The notes under the pieces were generated by a model that saw nothing but the letters and a program-made list of their open reading frames with translations, was not told the DNA's origin and did no database searches. A program made the position numbers and the translations under genes. Below are positions 14,954-24,603 of a stretch of 64,000 nt of DNA, piece after piece; positions within the stretch are counted from its first letter, which is position 1; each line of letters opens with the position of its first letter. Where the stretch lies: the NCBI RefSeq assembly GCF_007746075.1, contig NZ_CP036339.1:6690028-6754027 (forward strand), given 5' to 3'. This DNA is from Lacipirellula limnantheis. Its GTDB lineage: Bacteria > Planctomycetota > Planctomycetia > Pirellulales > Lacipirellulaceae.

Positions 14954-17131
14954 CTACGTCGTCGCCTCCGCGCGCTCCTTCGCCGGGGCCGTGAAGACGG
15001 CCATCGAACAGGGCCGCAACTTGTAGGCCCGCGCCGTGGAAACGCTTTTGGCGTCGACTTTCGCCTCGGTCGCGGTCTTCAGGTCGCCGCATTTCTCATC
15101 GATGGCGGTGTCGAACAGGCACTCCCAATCGATCTCGCCGTTTAGCTCGGGCAACGCGAACGGTATTTCATTCGCGTGATCGGCGTTGAACAGGATCACG
15201 ATGTGGTCGCCAATGATCGGCTCGCCGTATTCGTCGTTGTCGACCATCCCGCCGTTGAAATGGACGCCCAGACAGCGAACATGCGGCGTATGCCACGCCT
15301 CTTCGCTCATCTCTTTTCCGTCCGGAGCGAGCCAGACGACCTCGGGCGCCTCATTGCCGCGGATCGATTTTCCGTGGAAGAAGCGGCGACGATGGAAGCT
15401 CGGTTGGGCGTGCCAGATTTCGATCACCTTCTTGGTGAACTCCACCAGGCTCTTTCGTCGATCGTCGAGCTTCCAGCTTAGCCATGTAAGCTCATTATCT
15501 TGGCAATATGTGTTGTTGTTCCCCTGTTGCGTGTGGCTGCGCTCATCGCCCGCCAAGAGGAGCGGAATACCTTGTGAAAGAATCAACGTCGCGATCATCG
15601 AGCGCTTCTTGCGCTCGCGCAATTCATTGATCGCGGGGTCGTCGGTCGGGCCTTCGACGCCGCAGTTCCAGCTGTCGTTGCCGTCGGAGCCGTCGCGATT
15701 GTTTTCACCGTTCGCTTCGTTGTGCTTATGGTCGTACGACACGAGGTCGTTCAGCGAAAAGCCGTCATGGACGGTAATGAAGTTGACGCTCGCGTGCGGG
15801 CGGCGGCCCCCCCACTCGTAGAGGTCGCTCGAACCGCTGATGCGCGTCGCGAACTCCGACGCGACGCCGCCGTCCCCCTTCCAAAAGCGGCGGACGCAGT
15901 CGCGGTATTTTCCGTTCCACTCCGACCAGAGGATCGGGAAATTGCCGACCTGATATCCCCCGTCGCCGAGGTCCCACGGTTCGGCGATGAGCTTCACTTG
16001 GCTCAATACGGGGTCTTGATGAATGATGTCGAAGAACGCGCCGAGCTTATTGACTTCATGCAACTCGCGCGCGAGCGTGCTGGCGAGGTCGAACCGGAAG
16101 CCGTCGACGTGCATCTCCTGCACCCAGTAGCGAAGACTATCCATAATCAGCTGCAGGACGCGCGGGTTCTGCATGCTGAGCGTGTTGCCGCAGCCCGTGT
16201 AATCCATGTAGTACCGCGGATCGGGGGCCAGGCGGTAGTAGCTGGCGTTGTCGATGCCGCGGAAGCAATAGGTGGGGCCCATCTGGTTCCCCTCGGACGT
16301 GTGGTTGTACACCACGTCAAGAATCACTTCGATGCCGGCGTCGTGGAGATTGGCCACCATCGATTTGAATTCCATGAGCACGTCGGCCGGGCGATCGGCG
16401 GCGGCGTACGTCGGCTCTGGAGCGAAGAAGCTAAGCGTGTTATAGCCCCAGTAGTTGATCAGACCGCGTTCCACCAGCGGACGATCATCGCCCTTGGCGT
16501 GGATCGGCAACAGCTCCACCGCCGTGACGCCCAGCTCCTTGAGGAAGCGAATCGCCGGTTCGGAACCGACGCCGGCGTAGGTGCCGCGAAGCTCTTCGGG
16601 GATTTCCTCGTTTAGTTTGGTGAATCCCTTCACGTGCATTTCGTAGATCAGCGTCTTGTGCGACGGCGTGTTCGGCGGACGATCGTCGCCCCAGGAGAAG
16701 GCCTGGTCGACGACGCACCCGAGCGCCGCATCCGCGCCGCTATCGAGCTCGCTGAACGAAAGATCCCCCTCCTTGCTGTTGAGGACGTAACCCGAGATGG
16801 CGTCGGTCGGGTTGATCGTACGGGCGAGCGCCTTCGCGTACGGATCGAGCAACAGCTTGTTGGGATTGAAGCGATGCCCTTGCTCCGGCTCGTAGGGACC
16901 GTGGACGCGATAGCCGTAGACCTGCCCCGGTCGGACGTCGGGCAAGTAGCAATGCCATACCATATCGGTATGTTCGACGAGCGTAATCCGTTCGGTTTCT
17001 TTGTCGTCGTCGGGGGAGTTGTACAGGCAGAGCTCCACCTTGGTGGCGTTCTCGCTGTATAGCGCGAAGTTCACCCCTTTGCCGTTCCACGTGGCGCCGA
17101 GGGGGTAGGGTCGTCCAGGCCAGATACGCAT
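14954..17131 (-). CDS. glgX: Glycogen debranching enzyme GlgX/TreX
   Basis: The 725-residue cytoplasmic enzyme hydrolyses alpha-1,6 branches of glycogen or limit dextrin. A CBM48 module (PLGATWNGKGVNFALYSENA) occupies the N-terminus. The GH13 barrel shows the nucleophile region DGFRFDLAS (about residue 347), the acid/base LIAEPWDLGDGGYQ (about residue 382) and VHDGF (about residue 456). Length and motifs fit the GlgX/TreX isoamylase subfamily. It lies 87 bp downstream of treY on the same strand, and treZ is divergent, so it probably supplies linear maltodextrin to the TreY-TreZ trehalose route. Confidence 0.95.
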   Translation of the reverse strand: MRIWPGRPYPLGATWNGKGVNFALYSENATKVELCLYNSPDDDKETERITLVEHTDMVWHCYLPDVRPGQVYGYRVHGPYEPEQGHRFNPNKLLLDPYAKALARTINPTDAISGYVLNSKEGDLSFSELDSGADAALGCVVDQAFSWGDDRPPNTPSHKTLIYEMHVKGFTKLNEEIPEELRGTYAGVGSEPAIRFLKELGVTAVELLPIHAKGDDRPLVERGLINYWGYNTLSFFAPEPTYAAADRPADVLMEFKSMVANLHDAGIEVILDVVYNHTSEGNQMGPTYCFRGIDNASYYRLAPDPRYYMDYTGCGNTLSMQNPRVLQLIMDSLRYWVQEMHVDGFRFDLASTLARELHEVNKLGAFFDIIHQDPVLSQVKLIAEPWDLGDGGYQVGNFPILWSEWNGKYRDCVRRFWKGDGGVASEFATRISGSSDLYEWGGRRPHASVNFITVHDGFSLNDLVSYDHKHNEANGENNRDGSDGNDSWNCGVEGPTDDPAINELRERKKRSMIATLILSQGIPLLLAGDERSHTQQGNNNTYCQDNELTWLSWKLDDRRKSLVEFTKKVIEIWHAQPSFHRRRFFHGKSIRGNEAPEVVWLAPDGKEMSEEAWHTPHVRCLGVHFNGGMVDNDEYGEPIIGDHIVILFNADHANEIPFALPELNGEIDWECLFDTAIDEKCGDLKTATEAKVDAKSVSTARAYKLRPCSMAVFTAPAKERAEATT

Positions 17132-17218
17132 ATGTGGTGTCGGGGTTCGAGTAATGGGCAGTGAGCAGTGTAAAAATACTAGGGCGAGCCGCTGGCCTTG
17201 TGCCAGCGGAAATCGCCA

Positions 17219-20200
17219 CTACGCCTTCGTCGGTTGGCTCTTCGTCAGCAATGCCACCGGCAGCGTCGCGAACAGTTGTTTCGCTGCCAGCGTCAATGTA
17301 TCGTTGTTCGACTCAGCTTCCAGCTTTTGTCCCGACAATTCGCTGCGCCAGCTGCGGCTGGCGTCGGTTGGCAAAACGACGGCCGTGTCACCCCAATCGG
17401 CTTGCCCGCGGCCGGTCGATGCCTTGCCGCTGCCGGCGTGCGCGAGTCGGTGAAACTGTCGCGGCGTGACGACGATCACCCAGTCGTCGCCAGCGCGACG
17501 CGCGAAGGCGAACAGATGCTCGGCATGCACGCCTTGCACCTCAAGCGAAAGGTACTCGCCGCTGGCGAACAATTGCTCAAAGCGGCGGCGTACCGCGAGC
17601 GCCCGGAGCGTGACCAGCATTTTGATCCGCGGATCGGGCCAGGCCTCCCCAAGCTCTCGAGCGATCGCCGACAAATCACGCTCGACGCTCTTGGTAAGCT
17701 CCATGAGCGCCGTTTGCCGCGTCGCATAGTCGACGGGCCGGCGGTTATCTGGATCAACCAGGCTGAAGTCCCACAGCTCGGTCCCTTGGTAAAAATCGGG
17801 CGCGCCGGGCAGCGTCGCCTTCAACAAGACTTGCGTGAGCGAGTTGACGAATCCTGCATCGGAAACATCGGCGACGAACTGCGTAAGGTCCGTTTGGAAC
17901 GCGGCGGCGTCTTGACCGAGAATTTTTCGCAAGAAGTCGAAGGCCCGCGTCTCGTACTCTTCCGATGGATTCATCCATGATGTGTGAAGTTTCGCCTCGC
18001 GGAGCGCCTTCTCCAGATACTGCACCATCCGGCCGCAATAAGTTTCACGCTCCGCTTCGTCCATCGGCGCCACCGGCCAAGTGCCGACGAGCGTCTGGTA
18101 GATGAGGTATTCTTCGTTCGCGTCGGGAATTGGGTCGCCGTCCCAGTCTGCGAGGAAGCGCCGATTCATCTGTCGCCAGAGGAGAACCGATTCTCTCCAT
18201 CGACGCGGCGTTTCGGACAGGACGTGCAGCCGCGCGCGGACGTCTTCGCTCCGTTTAGTATCGTGCGTCGACGACGCCGACATGCCGTTCGGCCAGGTCG
18301 CCGCCCGGCGGTGCATCAGCCGGTGAAATTCCTCGACCGCCAGTCCGCCCGCGGCGAGCTCGCCGCCAACTTCGTTGAGCGACGCCAAAGGGTAGTAGCG
18401 ATAGAACGCCGTATCTTCGACCCCCTTGGCGGTGATGGGACCGCTCACTTGCTGCAGCTTCAGCGCGAAGTGGCGCCAGGCCTCGCGATCTTCCTGGCTA
18501 AGCGTTTTGGGAAACTGCAAGAGCAGCACGTTCGCGATGAAATCGAACAACGAGCGCGACATGCCGGGGTTGCGCCGCTTTGCCAGACGAACGGCGAGCC
18601 CGATGCGGCGGTGATCCTCTTCGCTTGCCTCCCAGCCGCGCGGCGGGACGTAGGTACGGTAGACTGCAAGGCAGGCCACCACTTCCTGCAGGGCGCGCAG
18701 GAGCGTCGGCAAGGTGAAGTCGCATGACGCTCGTTCACGCTGTGCGATACGGTACAGCCGCGAAGCGAGCATTTGCATCTCGCTGAGCATCGCCACGCTG
18801 CCGGCTTCTTTCTTGCTTTGATAAAGGATCTGGGCGGCCGACTCTTCCACGCCCGACAGCTCTTCGTAGGCTGCTTGAATCTCCTTCACCCCATCGGCGT
18901 CGACGAGCAAGCGGCTGACCAGACTAATCAGCTCATATCCGGTCGTACCGCTGACGGCCCAGTCGACCGGCAAATGTTCGTCGCCCGACAAGATTTTTTC
19001 CGCGACCACGTAGAGCTGACCCGCCGACTCGCGGGCATGCTCCGGGAGCGAGTGGCGATATAGCGACTGCAGATTCTGGAAATACTGGGCCGGATCGAGC
19101 AATCCATCGGGATGGTCGATCCGCAACCCGGTGACGAGACCGCGTTCCAGTAGCGATGCGACGAGCCGATGAACCGTCTCGAACACCTGGTCGTCTTCGA
19201 CGCGGATCGCGGCCAGTTCATTGATATCGAAGAAGCGCCGATAATTAATCTCGTCGGATGCGACTCGCCAGTAGGCAAGTCGATAGCACTGGTCGCTGAG
19301 CAACTTCTCCAGACGATCAAAGCTGCTCGGCTCGCCGACGACCCCGTTGAACTCATCGATCGCGGCCGTGAGAGCTGCCGCGACGCGCGGCCGCTTGCCC
19401 ACGAGATGCGCCAGGCGTCGGCGGGCGATTCGCTGTTCGCGATAACGCTCACGCAGCGCGATGGGCGATGCGCCGCCCGGCGCCGGCAAATGCTGCAGCT
19501 GCGCGATGACGCTTTCCAACTCAGTCAGTTCAATGCGGCTGGCGCGCCGCTCGGCTGGATCGACGGGAGCGGCTTGCTCCTCGCGCATCGCCACCGCGAG
19601 CCGTGCGACGACTCGCTGCAGGATGGCGGGCCAAGTGCGGGGCGCCAGCGGAAACCGGCGGTCGAAGTACTCGACCTGCAACCGGTGGTCGGCGTAGACG
19701 ATGCGCAACTCTCCTTGTTCCAGAGCCGCGCCGAATGGTTGTCCCAGTACCGGCTGCAGAACGCGATGCTTGAGCGTCTGCGGAATGGCGTCCCAATCGA
19801 CGTCGAAGAAGTTCGCCCAGCGAGCTGCCTCGCCATTCTCTAATACATCCAGCCAGTAGCGATTGCCCGAATCGTTGATTCCCATGTGGTTCGGGACGAC
19901 ATCGAGCACGATCCCGAGGCCCGCGGCACGGGCGGCCTCGGCCAGCCGCAAGAAGTCCCCTTCGCCCCCAAACGCCGGCTCGATTTCGCCGTGGTCAACG
20001 ACGTCGTAACCGTGGGTGCTTCCCGCCCTAGCGCGGAAGAGCGGACTGAGATAAAGGTCGCTAATCCCCAGCATCTGGAAGTAGGGAATCAACTCACGAA
20101 TCTGCTCGAAGCCGTGCGACTCCGACAATTGCCAGCGATACGTGGCGAGCGGAACGCGGTTAACGCTCGGTGCAGAGCTAATGGCGATCGCCTCATCAGC

Positions 20201-20230
20201 GGCAGGCATCTTGCTAGACTTAACTGACAT
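17219..20230 (-). CDS. treY: Malto-oligosyltrehalose synthase
   Basis: TreY isomerises the reducing-end alpha-1,4 bond of maltodextrin to an alpha,alpha-1,1 bond. The start at ATG 20230 gives 1003 residues; ATG 20209 is also possible, and no strong ribosome site marks either. The open frame continues to 20506 but overlaps the divergent treZ leader. GH13_26 motifs are clear: ATYRWQLSESHGFEQIRELI at the start of the barrel, STHGYDVVDHGEIEP, GLRIDHPDGLLDP with the catalytic Asp, YVVAEKILSGDEHLP with the Glu, and STHDTKRSEDVRARL. The length is somewhat above the usual 700-950 residues of characterised enzymes. It is the first gene of a treY-glgX pair and is divergent from treZ. Confidence 0.95.
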   Translation of the reverse strand: MSVKSSKMPAADEAIAISSAPSVNRVPLATYRWQLSESHGFEQIRELIPYFQMLGISDLYLSPLFRARAGSTHGYDVVDHGEIEPAFGGEGDFLRLAEAARAAGLGIVLDVVPNHMGINDSGNRYWLDVLENGEAARWANFFDVDWDAIPQTLKHRVLQPVLGQPFGAALEQGELRIVYADHRLQVEYFDRRFPLAPRTWPAILQRVVARLAVAMREEQAAPVDPAERRASRIELTELESVIAQLQHLPAPGGASPIALRERYREQRIARRRLAHLVGKRPRVAAALTAAIDEFNGVVGEPSSFDRLEKLLSDQCYRLAYWRVASDEINYRRFFDINELAAIRVEDDQVFETVHRLVASLLERGLVTGLRIDHPDGLLDPAQYFQNLQSLYRHSLPEHARESAGQLYVVAEKILSGDEHLPVDWAVSGTTGYELISLVSRLLVDADGVKEIQAAYEELSGVEESAAQILYQSKKEAGSVAMLSEMQMLASRLYRIAQRERASCDFTLPTLLRALQEVVACLAVYRTYVPPRGWEASEEDHRRIGLAVRLAKRRNPGMSRSLFDFIANVLLLQFPKTLSQEDREAWRHFALKLQQVSGPITAKGVEDTAFYRYYPLASLNEVGGELAAGGLAVEEFHRLMHRRAATWPNGMSASSTHDTKRSEDVRARLHVLSETPRRWRESVLLWRQMNRRFLADWDGDPIPDANEEYLIYQTLVGTWPVAPMDEAERETYCGRMVQYLEKALREAKLHTSWMNPSEEYETRAFDFLRKILGQDAAAFQTDLTQFVADVSDAGFVNSLTQVLLKATLPGAPDFYQGTELWDFSLVDPDNRRPVDYATRQTALMELTKSVERDLSAIARELGEAWPDPRIKMLVTLRALAVRRRFEQLFASGEYLSLEVQGVHAEHLFAFARRAGDDWVIVVTPRQFHRLAHAGSGKASTGRGQADWGDTAVVLPTDASRSWRSELSGQKLEAESNNDTLTLAAKQLFATLPVALLTKSQPTKA

Positions 20231-20438
20231 CAACGTTATATCGTTTTTTCGCGCCGGCGGTGCAGCGCGTTCCTGCAGCGCGGTGAAGGGTGGGTGTCGA
20301 TGCGGGCCCGAAATGCCTCGCGTTGGGCTTCGCGGCAGCAAGCTTTGCAGTAAGCACGGCAACAGTGCGATGACGGTACGGCAATTGCAAACGAAGCCGT
20401 CGCCGAAGGTCCCGCCAATCGAGCAAAGGATGTGCCAA
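20231..20438. promoter_or_regulatory. Divergent treY/treZ intergenic region
   Basis: These 208 bp separate the treY and treZ starts and should carry both promoters. No clear -35/-10 pair or operator palindrome was found by eye. Confidence 0.4.
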
Positions 20439-22325
20439 ATGCCATTAGTCGCCGAGAGAGTACGCAAACTACCAATTGGCGCCGAAGTCTCTGCGCAAGG
20501 CGTCAACTTTCGCCTCTGGGCTCCGCGCCATCAACTGATTGAATTGGCTCTGGTGGAACCAGACGGCCAGACTCCGCGTCAGTTTTTGCAGATGGAGCCC
20601 GAAGGCGAGGGCTATTACTCGTTGCAGGTTGCGGAAACGCAGCCGGGCGATCTCTACGGGTATCGCATCGACGGCATCGAACGCATCTTTCCCGATCCCG
20701 CGTCGCGCTTTCAACCGCAAGGAGTCCACGGTCCATCACAGGTCGTCGACCCCCGTGCCTACCAATGGCATGACGAGAACTGGCCGGGAGTCAAACTGCC
20801 AGGGCAGGTGATCTACGAGTTGCACCTCGGCACGTTCACGCCGGAAGGGACGTGGGCAGCGGCCATTGGCAAGCTGTCGCATCTGCAAGAGGTCGGCGTC
20901 ACGTTGATCGAAGTCATGCCGATCAACGACTTTCATGGAGAGTTCGGTTGGGGATACGACGGCGTCGCCTGGTACGCGCCCACGCGACTCTACGGGGCGC
21001 CCGACGATTGCCGCCGCTTTATTGACGAAGCCCATCGCCATGGCATCGGCGTCATTCTCGACGTCGTTTACAACCATTTTGGCGCCAACGGCAACTACAC
21101 CGGCATTTTCTCGTCGTCTTACTTTTCCAAGCGGCATCCCACTGAATGGGGCGACGCCATCAACTACGACGGCGAACAGTCGCAACCCGTGCGCGAATTC
21201 GTCACCTCGAATGCCGCCTACTGGATCGATGAATTCCACTTCGACGGCCTACGCATCGACGCGACGCAAGCGATCTACGACGATTCGCCGCGCCATCTGC
21301 TGGCCGATCTCTCCGACGCTGCCCGCAAAGCCGCCGGCAAACGTTCGATCCTACTTTTTGCCGAGAACGAGGAGCAGCGCGTCTGTCACGTTGAACCGAC
21401 CGACGCCGGGGGCTATGGGCTGGACGGACTATGGAACGACGATTTTCACCACAGCTGCCGCGTTGCGGCGACCGGGCACGCCGAATTCTACTACGCCGAC
21501 TATGCCGGCTCGCCGCAGGAAATTCTTTCCGCGGTTCGCCACGGCTATCTCTACCAAGGCCAATACACCCCTCGACAGAAAAAACGCCGCGGCTCGCCGA
21601 CGCGTCACTGCCAGGCAGCGCAAATGGTTCACTTTCTACAGAACCACGATCAGGTTGCGAACTCGGGCCGTGCCCTGCGGCTGAACGCCCTCACTTCCGC
21701 GGGGCGCTATCGGGCCCTCAGCGCCGTGCTGCTACTCGCGCCGCCCACGCCGATGCTGTTCATGGGTCAAGAGTTTGGGTCCACGGCGCCGTTTAGCTAT
21801 TTTGCCGACCTCGATGCCGATCATCAGCAACTAGTGCGCGAGGGCCGCTGGGGTTACATCCGCCAGTTCCCGCGCACGGCCAAGTGGGGCGAGAACGGCG
21901 AACTGGCCGATCCCTCGGCGCGGCAGACGTTCGAGCAATCGAAACTCGATTGGTCGGAGCGCCAGCGCCATCACGGCGTGCTGCAGTTTCACGCCGATTT
22001 GCTCCGCCTGCGGCGCGAAGATCCGATCTTCGCGCAGCAGGACTGGCGGATGCTGGATGGCGCCGTCGTCGGTCCGGAAGCGTTCGTGCTGCGCTGGTTT
22101 AGCCCCGACGAGAACGATCGCCTGCTGTGCGTGAACCTGGGTCGCGACATGGACTGGCGACCCGTGCCCGAGCCGCTGGCCGCCCCGCCGCGGAACCAGG
22201 ATTGGCGCCTCCTGTGGTCGAGCGAACGCTACGAATACGGCGGCGCGGGGACGGCCGAGTTCAACCCGCGGGATTGGATCATTCCGGGTCACACGGCGAT
22301 CGTGCTCGAAGCAGCCCCGCTCTGA
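20439..22325 (+). CDS. treZ: Malto-oligosyltrehalose trehalohydrolase
   Basis: The ATG at 20439 is preceded by AAAGG nine bases upstream; in-frame ATGs at 20430 and 20370 are less well placed, and a reading from 20142 would overlap treY. The 628-residue enzyme releases trehalose from maltooligosyl-trehalose. It has a CBM48-like N-terminus (IGAEVSAQGVNFRLWAP) and GH13_10 motifs: VVYNHFGANGNY, FHFDGLRIDATQAIYDD with the nucleophile Asp, LLFAENEEQ with the Glu, and FLQNHDQVANSG. It completes the treY-treZ pathway with divergent treY, and glgX supplies substrate. It is likely cytoplasmic. Confidence 0.95.
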   Translation: MPLVAERVRKLPIGAEVSAQGVNFRLWAPRHQLIELALVEPDGQTPRQFLQMEPEGEGYYSLQVAETQPGDLYGYRIDGIERIFPDPASRFQPQGVHGPSQVVDPRAYQWHDENWPGVKLPGQVIYELHLGTFTPEGTWAAAIGKLSHLQEVGVTLIEVMPINDFHGEFGWGYDGVAWYAPTRLYGAPDDCRRFIDEAHRHGIGVILDVVYNHFGANGNYTGIFSSSYFSKRHPTEWGDAINYDGEQSQPVREFVTSNAAYWIDEFHFDGLRIDATQAIYDDSPRHLLADLSDAARKAAGKRSILLFAENEEQRVCHVEPTDAGGYGLDGLWNDDFHHSCRVAATGHAEFYYADYAGSPQEILSAVRHGYLYQGQYTPRQKKRRGSPTRHCQAAQMVHFLQNHDQVANSGRALRLNALTSAGRYRALSAVLLLAPPTPMLFMGQEFGSTAPFSYFADLDADHQQLVREGRWGYIRQFPRTAKWGENGELADPSARQTFEQSKLDWSERQRHHGVLQFHADLLRLRREDPIFAQQDWRMLDGAVVGPEAFVLRWFSPDENDRLLCVNLGRDMDWRPVPEPLAAPPRNQDWRLLWSSERYEYGGAGTAEFNPRDWIIPGHTAIVLEAAPL

Positions 22326-22420
22326 TTAGGGCGAATACCCCATTTCTGTCTCGCAATGGCTGACCCGCCACGGGGCTATCTGCCGCATCAACGGCCCCGG
22401 CGGCGGACCAACTTGGACGA

Positions 22421-22462
22421 TAGCCGGCATCGGCGAGGTAGGCCGTTTCGCGATGCCGGCTA
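22421..22462. repeat. 12-bp perfect inverted repeat
   Basis: TAGCCGGCATCG (22421-22432) and CGATGCCGGCTA (22451-22462) are exact complements around an 18-base loop. It could be a REP-like element or part of the treZ mRNA 3' end; there is no T-run, so it is not a standard terminator. Confidence 0.6.
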
Positions 22463-22710
22463 CCCATCGACGCAAGAACGGGGCAGCGCTCTCGCGACGA
22501 CGTTTAGGTCATGGTCGATGAGTTTTTGTTATTCTTCCTGCAACAAACCAGTCGCCTAGCGCGTCTTCATGCTAACCATGCAAGAGACGACCACACGACG
22601 GCAATCACCGGCAAGAAATCGGAAAGTTGACCTCATCATCCGCCGCGGCTATGTTCCTTAGCGGAAGCTCGCCGGCACCGGAGACTCCACTCCCTTTTTT
22701 CCGTCTATTC

Positions 22711-22716
22711 TATAAT
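22711..22716 (+). promoter_or_regulatory. Possible -10 box (TATAAT) of the XRE gene
   Basis: A consensus TATAAT lies 54 bp before the ATG in an AT-rich patch that stands out from the GC-rich surroundings. No clear -35 box is at the proper distance. Confidence 0.4.
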
Positions 22717-22769
22717 CAGACAATTCGCGCCGCGGGCGGCGTCGCGTTGCGTCCCTAGGGTCGATTTTC

Positions 22770-23444
22770 ATGCCGTCGCTGCAGCCCTATGGCGCCAAGC
22801 TCGCCAGCCTTCGCCGTGCGCTGGGTTTGACCCAGCTTGAGCTCGCCATTCGTTGCGGCGTCTCCGAACGGACGATTCGCAATGCCGAGCGGGGCCGTCC
22901 GGTCAAGAAGAGTTTTCTGGAGTTCATCGCCGGCGGATTAGGCGTAACGCTGCACGAAATTGTCCTGCCGTCGGGCGAGTTCGAACGCCATCTCCGCTGG
23001 CAGCGGCACGTCGATCGACTACTATCCGCCCTGCAACGCGTCGTCACGGAGCACGACGCCTCCGACGCCATTGAGATGGCCCATCGCGACATTCGCATGC
23101 GATCGGACAGTCGCGTGCCCAACTTCTCCCCGGCGCACGTACTGGCCGGCGAGTACCGCGACCTCGCCGGCATCGAGCGCTACGTCGAGAATGCCAATCG
23201 CTTCTGGGAGCTAGCCGTGGGAGGCGACGACTACTATGTCGAAGCCCCTACCGGCGGCGGAGACGTCGTAGTCATTCGCGGGGGACAGCGTTTCCGCTGC
23301 GACGACGACCAGCTGGCGTGGACCAACACGCTGTACGTCTGCGAATTCGAACACGAACGTCTGCTACGCGTCGATCAGTTCCTAACTCCCGGGGAGGGGC
23401 CGCAGGCAGGCGTTGAGCATCCCATCCGCTCGCCCGAGCGATGA
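22770..23444 (+). CDS. XRE-type HTH regulator with C-terminal NTF2/SnoaL-like domain
   Basis: The 224-residue protein has an N-terminal helix-turn-helix of the Cro/C1 (XRE) type: LASLRRALGLTQLELAIRCG then VSERTIRNAERG, residues about 10-45. After a linker (about residues 68-100) the C-terminal half (VLAGEYRDLAGIERYVENA, then VVVIRGGQRFRCDDDQLAW) resembles the cone-shaped NTF2/SnoaL fold. It could bind a small ligand or dimerise. The target genes are unknown; the gene is flanked by long intergenic regions and stands alone. Confidence 0.75.
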   Translation: MPSLQPYGAKLASLRRALGLTQLELAIRCGVSERTIRNAERGRPVKKSFLEFIAGGLGVTLHEIVLPSGEFERHLRWQRHVDRLLSALQRVVTEHDASDAIEMAHRDIRMRSDSRVPNFSPAHVLAGEYRDLAGIERYVENANRFWELAVGGDDYYVEAPTGGGDVVVIRGGQRFRCDDDQLAWTNTLYVCEFEHERLLRVDQFLTPGEGPQAGVEHPIRSPER

Positions 23445-23874
23445 ACTTCCTGACTGCGTCGCACGACAACCGTCAGCCGGAGAGGCGGGGACTTTCGGTT
23501 CGAGTAAGCCATGGCTCAGTCGCTGCAAGGTCGAGCAGCAGCGTGCCGGCGGGCGGTGAGCCCGCCGGTTGAACCATGTCCGCAATCGAAAGCCAACGCC
23601 CCCCGGTTGAGGATTGTCGCGCGCTCCTGTCGGCGAACAGACTTCTACTCTATTGGGTCGCCGAGTCCCCCCGCAGGCAGGAAACCGGCACGTTTCACGA
23701 ACCAGAAACTTGCGACAAAACTCCCGCGATCAGCACAAACTGCCATCTAAGGCGTCGGCGACCAGCCCGTAAGTGGCGTTCCCCCTGCACCCCGGCTACA
23801 GTGAAACAAGGCCCAGCGGCCGACATTTGACGAACCATGACGAGGCGGGTTCGGATTTAGCGACAGGGGCAGTG
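23445..23874. other. Intergenic region with a GC-rich hairpin
   Basis: No gene is supported in these 430 bp. A 9-bp perfect hairpin is listed separately. Overlapping short ORFs on both strands lack coding character. Confidence 0.55.
23546..23568. repeat. Perfect 9-bp hairpin, REP-like
   Basis: CCGGCGGGC and GCCCGCCGG pair exactly around the loop GGTGA. It lies about 100 bp beyond the XRE stop and has no T-run, so it is more like a REP element than an intrinsic terminator. Confidence 0.5.
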
Positions 23875-24603
23875 ATGAGATGGTTGAATTGGCGAGGGCG
23901 GGCCATGGCCGTCGCCCTACTCGCCTGGGCGGCTGGAAACGCCGCCGGCGCCAGCGACTACGACGAATCGATCCTTGGCGATCTCTCCGGCATCCCTGCA
24001 GCGCCGACCCCTTGGTCGCTTGAGGCCGGCGCGAACGCCCTGATCGGTTCCGCTGGCACGAACGCGGCCGCTGGAACCGCTGACTTCGATCTCGTTTCGT
24101 TCGAGGTCCCCGCGGGCCATCGGCTCGACTCGATCACGCTCATTTCGTACGCCAACCCCGACATCTTTGCGATGTCTTTCACCGGCTTGCAGGCCGGAAC
24201 GCCATGGCTCGACAGCGTCGGCTTCGACATCGCCGGCTACTGGCTGATGGGCTGGACCCATATCCAAACGCCGATGGCAGGCGTCGATTTGCTGCCGCTG
24301 ATTCAGCAGCACGCCAATGACCCCGCGTTCGCCATCCCGCTGCCGGCGGGCGTCTACACGATGTTGTTCGAAGACGTCGATACGATCATCAACTATGCGG
24401 TGCGGTACAACGTCTCGGCCGTGCCCGAACCCGGGAGCATGGGATTGCTGGCGACGTTGACGACCGTGGTCGCGACGTTTGGTCGGCGCCAGCGCAGGGA
24501 ACGTTCACATTCGCTGTTGCCGCGCTACGCGCGAAGTGCCGACCCGGCATGTTGCACCCACCGCAGCATCGCCGCCGCCGAGTCCTCCCGAAACCGCCGT
24601 TGA
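23875..24603 (+). CDS. PEP-CTERM protein, paralogue of the protein at 53695-54339
   Basis: The ATG at 23875 follows AGGGG and starts a signal peptide (residues about 1-24, ending NAAGAS), giving 242 residues. The mature part has no domain I recognise, but it aligns along its whole length with the protein at 53695: shared strings include GDLSG, LQAGTPWLD, DLVSF and QxHANDPxFAIPL. The motif VPEPGSMG, a hydrophobic helix and GRRQRR form a PEP-CTERM signal. Unusually, about 30 further residues follow this signal (ERSHSLLPRYARSADP onward), read over the 3' end of the convergent DUF1990 gene (79-bp overlap). This may be a lost stop codon. Confidence 0.82.
   Translation: MRWLNWRGRAMAVALLAWAAGNAAGASDYDESILGDLSGIPAAPTPWSLEAGANALIGSAGTNAAAGTADFDLVSFEVPAGHRLDSITLISYANPDIFAMSFTGLQAGTPWLDSVGFDIAGYWLMGWTHIQTPMAGVDLLPLIQQHANDPAFAIPLPAGVYTMLFEDVDTIINYAVRYNVSAVPEPGSMGLLATLTTVVATFGRRQRRERSHSLLPRYARSADPACCTHRSIAAAESSRNRR

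Larger units (their letters stand above)
22326..22769. other. Intergenic region with a perfect hairpin and a TATAAT box
   Basis: These 444 bp follow treZ. No coding ORF is convincing. They contain a 12-bp perfect inverted repeat (22421-22462) and a TATAAT hexamer (22711-22716) upstream of the XRE gene. No T-run follows the hairpin. Confidence 0.55.

Noticed and set aside
17154-17453. Plus-strand ORFs at the 3' end of treY
   Set aside because: Overlaps the treY coding strand and lacks a recognisable domain.
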